Assembly: GCA_009691645.1 (NCBI GenBank)
Contig: SIAT01000022.1
Location: 1 to 15,880 of the forward strand
Origin: Pedosphaera sp.
Lineage (GTDB): Bacteria > Verrucomicrobiota > Verrucomicrobiia > Limisphaerales > SIAT01
Length of the DNA stretch: 15,880 nt
Direction of reading: 5' to 3'
In this document: positions 1 through 5,028 of the stretch, in pieces
Layout of the letters: each line of letters starts with the position of its first letter
Position numbering within the stretch: position 1 is the first letter of the stretch
The notes under the pieces: generated by a model
What the model was told of the DNA's origin: nothing
Seen by the model: only the letters and a program-made list of their open reading frames with translations
Databases searched by the model: none
Made by a program: the position numbers and the translations under genes

Positions 1-1
1 G

Positions 2-1924
2 AGCAGCCTCGATGGCCGCACCGCCAGCGAGACGTTTCGTGCGCTCACCAGGCGCATTCATCGGATGGTGGATGATCATTACCGCTGCTGGCGCGAGCAT
101 CTGGCCCCCTCGCTCACCGAGTCGGGTTTTCATTTCCATCGCGTGGAGGAACTTTCCGCGGAAGATCGCGCGTGGGCCGCGCAGTTCTATCTCGCCAAGG
201 TGCGGCCCGTGCTCACGCCGCTGGCCATCGACCCCGCGCATCCGTTCCCGCAGGTGCTGAACAAATCGCTCAACCTCATCGTCCGCCTCGTTATCGAACG
301 CGACGGCGAGATGGAACGCCGTCTGGCCATCGTGCAGGTGCCGCGTTCGCTGCCCCGTCTCATCCCGCTACCGCGCCCCGAGCTGGCGCACGATTACCTC
401 TTCCTCGGCCAGCTCATCGGGCATTTTATCGCGGACATCTTTCCCGGTACGCGCATCGAGGGCTGCTGGCACTTCCGCGTGACACGCAACGGCGATCTGT
501 ATCTCGACGAAGGCGACGTGGACAACCTACTCATCGCCGTCGAGAAGGAGCTGCGCAACCGCCGCCGCGGCGACGCGGTGCGGCTGGAGATCGAGCACAC
601 CGCGCCGGCTGATTTGCGCGCGCAACTGCTGGAGATCCTCAACCTCACCGAGGACGACTTGTATCTGATCGACGGCCCCATCAGCCCGAGCCAGGTGAAC
701 CAGCTCTGCGTTGGCGATCATTCACCCGAGCTGCGTGACGCGCCTTTCATCGGCCACACGGCCCCGGCTTTTCGCGGGCGCGACGACATCTTCGCCGTCA
801 TCCGCGAGCGCGACGTGCTGCTGCATCATCCGTACGAGAGCTTCGAGACGGTGGTGGATTTCCTCAATCAAGCCGCGGACGACCCGCATGTGCTCGCCAT
901 CAAGCAGACTCTTTACCGCACCGGCGGCGACCGCCGCATCATCGGCGCGTTGATGCGCGCGGCCGAGAAGGGCAAGCAGGTCGCCGCGGTCGTCGAGCTC
1001 AAGGCGCGGTTCGATGAGGCCAACAACATACAGTGGGCGCGCGAGTTGGAGGAGGCCGGCGTGCATGTGGCCTACGGTCTCGTCGGCTACAAGATCCACG
1101 CCAAGCTCTGCCTCGTGGTGCGCCAAGATGAGGATGGCATCCGCCGCTACCTCCATGTCGGCACCGGCAATTACAATCCCGCCACCGCGCGCACTTACAC
1201 CGATCTCAGTTATCTCACCGCGAAACCTGACTACGGCGAGGATGCCGGCACGCTCTTTAATCTGCTCACCGGTTTCAGCCAGTTCCAGTCGATGCGCAAG
1301 TTCGTTGTCGCGCCGTTCGAGTTTCATGAGCGCATCCTCACCTCCATCCGCCGCGAGACGGCGAACGCGCGCAAACAAAAGCCGGCACGCCTTGTTGCCA
1401 AGATGAATTCGCTCGTGGACGGCGAGGTGATCGACGCGCTCTACGAGGCGTCGCAGGCCGGAGTGAAGGTGGACCTAGTGGTGCGCGGCATCTGCTGCCT
1501 CCGACCCGGTATCGAGGGGCTGAGCGAGAACATCCGCGTGCGCAGCATCGTGGATCGTTTCCTTGAGCACAGCCGCCTCTTCTACTTTGAGAATGATGGC
1601 CAGCACGATTTCCTGATGGGCAGTGGCGATTGGATGTACCGGAATTTTCTCAATCGCATCGAGGTCGCCATCCCGCTCGAGGAGCCGGCGTTCCGCAAGC
1701 GTTTGCTCGACGAGATTCTCGGACTCCATCTCGCCGACAATGTGAAGGCGCGCCTGCTCCAGTCCGACGGCTCGTACATCCGCGTTCCGTGTGTTGAAGG
1801 AGAGAAGCCGTGCCGCAGCCAGTCCGAGTTTATCGAACTGGCGAGCCATAATCGTACGGAGCGGGCCAAATCCGCTGGCAAGAAACGCCCCCGTTCAGTG
1901 AAGCTGCAGGTGCGGAAACGCTGA
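2..1924 (+). CDS. ppk1: Polyphosphate kinase 1 (5' end outside window)
   Basis: Makes inorganic polyphosphate reversibly from the terminal phosphate of ATP. The frame is open from base 2, so the start lies upstream; 640 residues are visible and only the first part of the N-terminal domain is missing (the family is about 690 residues). An in-frame ATG at 65 is internal, because the preceding residues fit the N domain. Numbering from that Met, His345 in IHAKLCLVVR and His364 in YLHVGTGNYN match E. coli PPK His435 (the phosphorylated residue) and His454, with the same spacing of 19. HHPYESF, TLYRTGGD and VDRFLEHSR are further family motifs. The C-terminal tail after the core is short, basic and rich in Lys/Arg. 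The stop lies 2 bp from the stop of the opposing ROK gene. PhoBR genes nearby fit a phosphate role. Identification is secure. Confidence 0.96.
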   Translation, partial: SSLDGRTASETFRALTRRIHRMVDDHYRCWREHLAPSLTESGFHFHRVEELSAEDRAWAAQFYLAKVRPVLTPLAIDPAHPFPQVLNKSLNLIVRLVIERDGEMERRLAIVQVPRSLPRLIPLPRPELAHDYLFLGQLIGHFIADIFPGTRIEGCWHFRVTRNGDLYLDEGDVDNLLIAVEKELRNRRRGDAVRLEIEHTAPADLRAQLLEILNLTEDDLYLIDGPISPSQVNQLCVGDHSPELRDAPFIGHTAPAFRGRDDIFAVIRERDVLLHHPYESFETVVDFLNQAADDPHVLAIKQTLYRTGGDRRIIGALMRAAEKGKQVAAVVELKARFDEANNIQWARELEEAGVHVAYGLVGYKIHAKLCLVVRQDEDGIRRYLHVGTGNYNPATARTYTDLSYLTAKPDYGEDAGTLFNLLTGFSQFQSMRKFVVAPFEFHERILTSIRRETANARKQKPARLVAKMNSLVDGEVIDALYEASQAGVKVDLVVRGICCLRPGIEGLSENIRVRSIVDRFLEHSRLFYFENDGQHDFLMGSGDWMYRNFLNRIEVAIPLEEPAFRKRLLDEILGLHLADNVKARLLQSDGSYIRVPCVEGEKPCRSQSEFIELASHNRTERAKSAGKKRPRSVKLQVRKR

Positions 1925-1926
1925 AC

Positions 1927-2901
1927 TTACTTCGAACGCGCCTGCGCCAGCACGACGGCGCCGCTGATGCCCGCGTGGTCTCCGAGTTGGCTGGCGAGGA
2001 TGCGAACCCCGTTGAATGTGCCGGGCAGGAGAAGTTCCTCCGCGCGTTTCTCGATGATGGGCATCATCTCTTCTCCGAGCGCTTCGATTACGCCGCCGCC
2101 GAGCGCCACCACTTCCGGCCCGAGCACGCTGATCAGGTTCGCCACGGCAACGCCCGTGTATTGCGCCGCCTCGGCCACGACTTTCTCGATAAGCTTGTCG
2201 CCCGACCTCAATGCGCGCCGCAGATCGCCGCTGCGCATCTCTTCAAGCCCCGGCCCGAGCATCTCGGTGAGGATGGTTTTCTGGCCCTCCTTCACCGCCG
2301 TCTTGATGCGGTGAAAGATGGCGGTGCGGCTGGCCAGCGATTCGAAGGTGCCGCGCGCGGTGCGCCCGGTTTTCGCCCCGGCGGCGTCAATAATCATGTG
2401 GCCGACTTCGCCGGCGGCGAAGTTCGCGCCTGCGTACAGTTCGCCGTTCAAGATCAGCCCGCCGCCCACGCCGGTGCCGAGAAAGACGCCGACCATGCTG
2501 CGCGGCTTGCCTTTGAGTTCGAGATGATAGATGCCGAGCGTGGAGGCTTTGCAGTCGTTCTCGATGAACACCGGCAGGCCGAGCCGTTTCTCCAACTCCT
2601 TCTTCAGCGGCACGTTTTCCCAGCCGACATTGATGGCGTAGATGACGCGACCACTCTCCGGCTCCACCGTGCCCGGCGCGCCGAGTCCCATCGCACGGAC
2701 ATGTTTTAGATCGAGGTCGGCCTCATCAACCGCGGCGCGCACGGCGCGCTCGATGCGTTCGATTACCGCCTCCACACCGCGCTCGGGCTTGGTGCTGAGC
2801 TTGACGGTTTTGAGCAGCTTGAATGAGGAGTTGAAGACGCCCGCGAGGATCTTCGTGCCGCCGAAGTCCACGCCCACGAAATGATTTCCATCACCGGCCA
2901 T
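1927..2901 (-). CDS. ROK-family sugar kinase (glucokinase-like) lacking zinc-motif cysteines
   Basis: A probable cytoplasmic sugar kinase of 324 residues, the usual ROK length. Visible motifs are the phosphate-binding loop DFGGTK (12-17), GLGAPG (72-77), the catalytic-Asp motif END (114-116), FLGTGVGGG (140-148) and GEVGHMIID (164-172). His168 is kept, but the following ROK zinc motif CxCGxxGCxE reads TGRTARGTFE (178-187): all three cysteines are replaced by Thr178, Arg180 and Thr185, while Glu187 remains. The sequence is otherwise intact with no frameshift, so this is probably a zinc-free subgroup rather than a decayed gene. Glucose is the most likely substrate, but this is inferred; fructose, mannose or an N-acetylhexosamine are possible. 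The phosphoryl donor may be ATP or, given ppk1 next door, polyphosphate. It has no DNA-binding N-terminus, so it is not a ROK repressor. It is transcribed divergently from phoBR. Confidence 0.9.
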   Translation of the reverse strand: MAGDGNHFVGVDFGGTKILAGVFNSSFKLLKTVKLSTKPERGVEAVIERIERAVRAAVDEADLDLKHVRAMGLGAPGTVEPESGRVIYAINVGWENVPLKKELEKRLGLPVFIENDCKASTLGIYHLELKGKPRSMVGVFLGTGVGGGLILNGELYAGANFAAGEVGHMIIDAAGAKTGRTARGTFESLASRTAIFHRIKTAVKEGQKTILTEMLGPGLEEMRSGDLRRALRSGDKLIEKVVAEAAQYTGVAVANLISVLGPEVVALGGGVIEALGEEMMPIIEKRAEELLLPGTFNGVRILASQLGDHAGISGAVVLAQARSK

Positions 2902-2951
2902 AAATCTTTTGTGGCGCAGACTGCACGCCTACTCACATGATAAGTACCCCA

Positions 2952-2982
2952 ATTATTTTCCTCCAGCAAATTAGGGTTACAA
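2952..2982 (-). promoter_or_regulatory. Candidate promoter for the ROK kinase gene
   Basis: On the minus strand TTGTAA (2982-2977) resembles a -35 box and AATAAT (2957-2952) a -10 box, with a 19-bp spacer. The predicted start, near 2945, would leave a leader of about 44 nt before the ATG at 2901. The 10-mer GATTGTAACC (2984-2975) and 9-mer GAAAATAAT (2960-2952) recur in the same order on the plus strand in front of phoB. The long spacer and lack of measured start sites keep confidence moderate. Confidence 0.45.
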
Positions 2983-3024
2983 TCACAATATTCGCCCGGC
3001 CTTGAGAGTCGCTGCGCCACCCAT

Positions 3025-3053
3025 CCGTCAACGATCTGTCACAAGATTGTAAC
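3025..3053 (+). promoter_or_regulatory. Pho-box-like direct repeats upstream of phoB
   Basis: Three heptamers lie exactly 11 bp apart: CCGTCAA (3025-3031), CTGTCAC (3036-3042) and TTGTAAC (3047-3053). PhoB-type regulators bind heptamers related to CTGTCAT with 4-bp spacers, so period and sequence both fit; the middle copy is closest and the outer copies are degenerate. The last heptamer overlaps the proposed -35 box. PhoB autoregulation of phoBR is known in other bacteria. The distance to the -10 box (17 bp) is longer than the roughly 10 bp of classical Pho promoters. Confidence 0.5.
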
Positions 3054-3076
3054 CATGTCGCCATTGTGAAAATAAT
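3047..3076 (+). promoter_or_regulatory. Candidate promoter for phoBR
   Basis: TTGTAA (3047-3052) and AATAAT (3071-3076), with an 18-bp spacer, form a plausible promoter. Transcription would begin near 3083, leaving only about 6 nt before the ATG at 3089, so the message would be nearly leaderless; no Shine-Dalgarno sequence is present there. Both boxes lie within longer matches to the mirrored minus-strand unit at 2952-2984. Confidence 0.45.
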
Positions 3077-3088
3077 GCCAACGCGGTA

Positions 3089-3784
3089 ATGAGCTTGCAG
3101 GTGAAACAGAAGATTCTGGTCGTAGACGATGAGCCGGATGCACTCGAGTTGATCGAGTTCAATCTGCGCGCGGCAGGCTTCGACGTGCTCACCGCCGCGG
3201 ATGGAGCCGAGGCGCTCAAGAAGGTAAAACAGAATCCGCCGGCGCTCGTGCTGCTGGATCTGATGCTGCCCGAGGTGGACGGTCTCGAGGTCTGCAAGAT
3301 TCTCCGACGCGATCCCGCCACCGCTGGTGTTCCCGTCATCATGGTCACCGCCAAAGCCGCGGAGATCGACCGCGTGCTCGGCCTCGAGCTGGGCGCGGAC
3401 GATTACGTGACGAAACCCTTCAGCCCGCGCGAGTTGGTGTTGCGCGTGAAGAGCGTGCTTCGCCGCCGGCACGCGCCCGAGGCGAAGTTGGACAAGTTCG
3501 TCTTCGCAGAACTGACGCTGGATGTTACGCGGCATCAGCTTTCCGTCAGCGGCAAAAAAATCGAGCTGACCGCCACCGAGTTCAAGTTAATTACCCTGCT
3601 CATCCAGCGACGCGGCCGCGTGCAGAACCGCGAGCAACTGCTCAAGGAAGTGTGGGGCTACGACCATTTCATCGACACGCGCACGGTGGACACGCACATG
3701 CGCCGGCTGCGCGAGAAGCTCGGCAAGGCCGCGCGTTTCCTCGACACGGTGCGCGGTGTCGGCTATCGCTTCACGGAGAACTGA
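3089..3784 (+). CDS. phoB: PhoB-like response regulator (OmpR/PhoB family)
   Basis: A cytoplasmic two-component transcription factor of 231 residues, the standard length. The receiver domain spans about 7-122, with acidic residues Asp13 and Asp14, phosphoacceptor Asp57 in LVLLDLMLP, Thr87 in MVTAKA and Lys109 in VTKPF. A winged-helix DNA-binding domain follows at about 133-230, with ELTATEFKLITLL, the recognition-helix region RTVDTHMRRLREK and the C-terminal wing VRGVGYRF. The ATG at 3089 is chosen because the protein starts only a few residues before the conserved KILVVDDEP strand. The next gene, a histidine kinase, begins 26 bp downstream, which indicates an operon. The PhoB name, rather than another OmpR-type regulator, rests on overall similarity, the PhoR-like partner, nearby ppk1 and Pho-box-like repeats upstream. 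Confidence 0.92.
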   Translation: MSLQVKQKILVVDDEPDALELIEFNLRAAGFDVLTAADGAEALKKVKQNPPALVLLDLMLPEVDGLEVCKILRRDPATAGVPVIMVTAKAAEIDRVLGLELGADDYVTKPFSPRELVLRVKSVLRRRHAPEAKLDKFVFAELTLDVTRHQLSVSGKKIELTATEFKLITLLIQRRGRVQNREQLLKEVWGYDHFIDTRTVDTHMRRLREKLGKAARFLDTVRGVGYRFTEN

Positions 3785-3810
3785 AGCTCGCGCCCGCGCG
3801 AGAACTGCTT

Positions 3811-5025
3811 GTGAACTGGCTGAGCCGTAACTGGGAGATCGCACTTTTCGCCGGCGCACTCGCCGCCATCCTCACCCATTTCACTTGGGATCGCTTTCTG
3901 CGCCGGCGCTCGCTCGCGAAGGCGCAGCAAGATTACACGCAGCGCCTCTTGAAACGGGAAAAGGAGCTGACCGCGCAGGCGCAGGCGCGGTTGGAAGCGC
4001 TTTTCGACAGCATGACTGAGGGCGTGTTGTTGCTCGATTCCGCGGGGCGCGTGGAGCTGTACAACCGTTCGCTCGAACGGATGTGCGGGATCACCGGGGG
4101 CATTCGCGATCTGACGGTGATTGAAGCTTTTCGCCTGCCGGAATTGGTGAAGCTCGCCGAGGAGGTGCAGAGTGCTGGCGAGGTGATTGGTTTCGAGCTG
4201 GAATTGTCAGGCGAGAATCCGCGCCGCCTGCAAGCGAACGCCACGCTCGTCGCCGGCGCCGAGGGATCGCGGCGCGGCGCGCTCCTCGTCTTCCGCGACA
4301 TCACGCGCCTGCGCGAATTGGAGCGCACGCGGCAGGAGTTCGTCGCCAACGTCAGCCACGAATTGCGCACGCCGCTCTCGCTGATCAAAGGCTACACCGA
4401 GACGCTGCTCGACGGCGCGAAAGACGAGCCCGCGCAGGCCACGCGCTTTCTTCAGATCATTAACCGCCACACCGATCGCCTGAGCTTTCTCATCGATGAC
4501 CTGCTCGCCATCTCCAAACTTGAGTCGGGCCAGATAACACTGAACTGCCAGCCGGCCGATCTGCGTGATCTGGCTGGGCGCGTGATCGAGCAGTTCATTG
4601 CGCGCGCGGTTGAGCGGAACGTGACGCTCGTCAATGAGGTCGCCAGTGGATTGCTCGCGGCGGTGGATGCGGACCGGCTTGAGCAGGTCTTCGTGAATCT
4701 CGTGGACAATGCGCTCAAGTACGGTCGCGCGGGCGGGCGCATCATTGTCTCGGGCCGCGCTGAAGCTGGCGGGATGATCGAACTGGCGGTGCAGGATGAT
4801 GGGCCGGGCATCCCGCCCGAAGCGCAGGCGCGCGTCTTCGAGCGTTTTTACCGCGTGGATAAAGCCCGCTCACGCGAGCAAGGCGGCACGGGATTGGGAC
4901 TGGCCATCGTGAAGCACATCGTGCAAGCGCACGGCGGCAAGGTCTGGGTGCGCAGTGAACCGAGCCGCGGCGCGACGTTTCTTTTCTCGCTGCCGCAACT
5001 GTCGGCAGAGGGCGCGGCTCACTGA
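3811..5025 (+). CDS. phoR: PhoR-like membrane sensor histidine kinase
   Basis: The cognate kinase for the PhoB-like regulator, 404 residues from a GTG start at 3811. The frame is open further upstream, but that part overlaps phoB and is unlike any kinase N-terminus, whereas the GTG lies just ahead of a hydrophobic segment (about 9-23), the only clear membrane helix. An Arg-rich stretch and short coil follow, then a PAS-like domain (about 60-165), a HisKA domain with phosphoacceptor His183 in NVSHELRTPLS, and an ATPase domain with N-box Asn296 and Asn300 (VNLVDNALKYG), DDGPGIP (329-335) and GGTGLGLAI (358-366). With no sizeable periplasmic domain it probably senses phosphate status through partner proteins, as E. 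coli PhoR does through PstSCAB/PhoU; none of those genes is in the window. Its stop overlaps the stop of the opposing gene. Confidence 0.92.
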   Translation: MNWLSRNWEIALFAGALAAILTHFTWDRFLRRRSLAKAQQDYTQRLLKREKELTAQAQARLEALFDSMTEGVLLLDSAGRVELYNRSLERMCGITGGIRDLTVIEAFRLPELVKLAEEVQSAGEVIGFELELSGENPRRLQANATLVAGAEGSRRGALLVFRDITRLRELERTRQEFVANVSHELRTPLSLIKGYTETLLDGAKDEPAQATRFLQIINRHTDRLSFLIDDLLAISKLESGQITLNCQPADLRDLAGRVIEQFIARAVERNVTLVNEVASGLLAAVDADRLEQVFVNLVDNALKYGRAGGRIIVSGRAEAGGMIELAVQDDGPGIPPEAQARVFERFYRVDKARSREQGGTGLGLAIVKHIVQAHGGKVWVRSEPSRGATFLFSLPQLSAEGAAH

Positions 5026-5028
5026 GCC
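5016..5028. other. Palindrome at overlapping convergent stop codons
   Basis: GGCTCA-C-TGAGCC is a perfect odd-centred palindrome that contains both the phoR stop (TGA, 5023-5025) and the opposing stop (TGA on the minus strand, 5021-5019). A further GGCTC at 5035-5039 could pair with the right arm instead. No T-run follows on either strand, so this is at best a weak bidirectional pause or terminator. Confidence 0.3.

Noticed and set aside
1900..1960. Search for an intrinsic terminator between ppk1 and the ROK gene.
   Set aside because: GC-rich inverted pieces are present, but none is followed by a T-run on either strand.
3652..3810. Upstream extension of the phoR frame, starting at a GTG inside phoB.
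   Set aside because: It would overlap phoB by 133 bp and add an Arg/His-rich N-terminus unlike histidine kinases. The GTG at 3811 fits the membrane segment.
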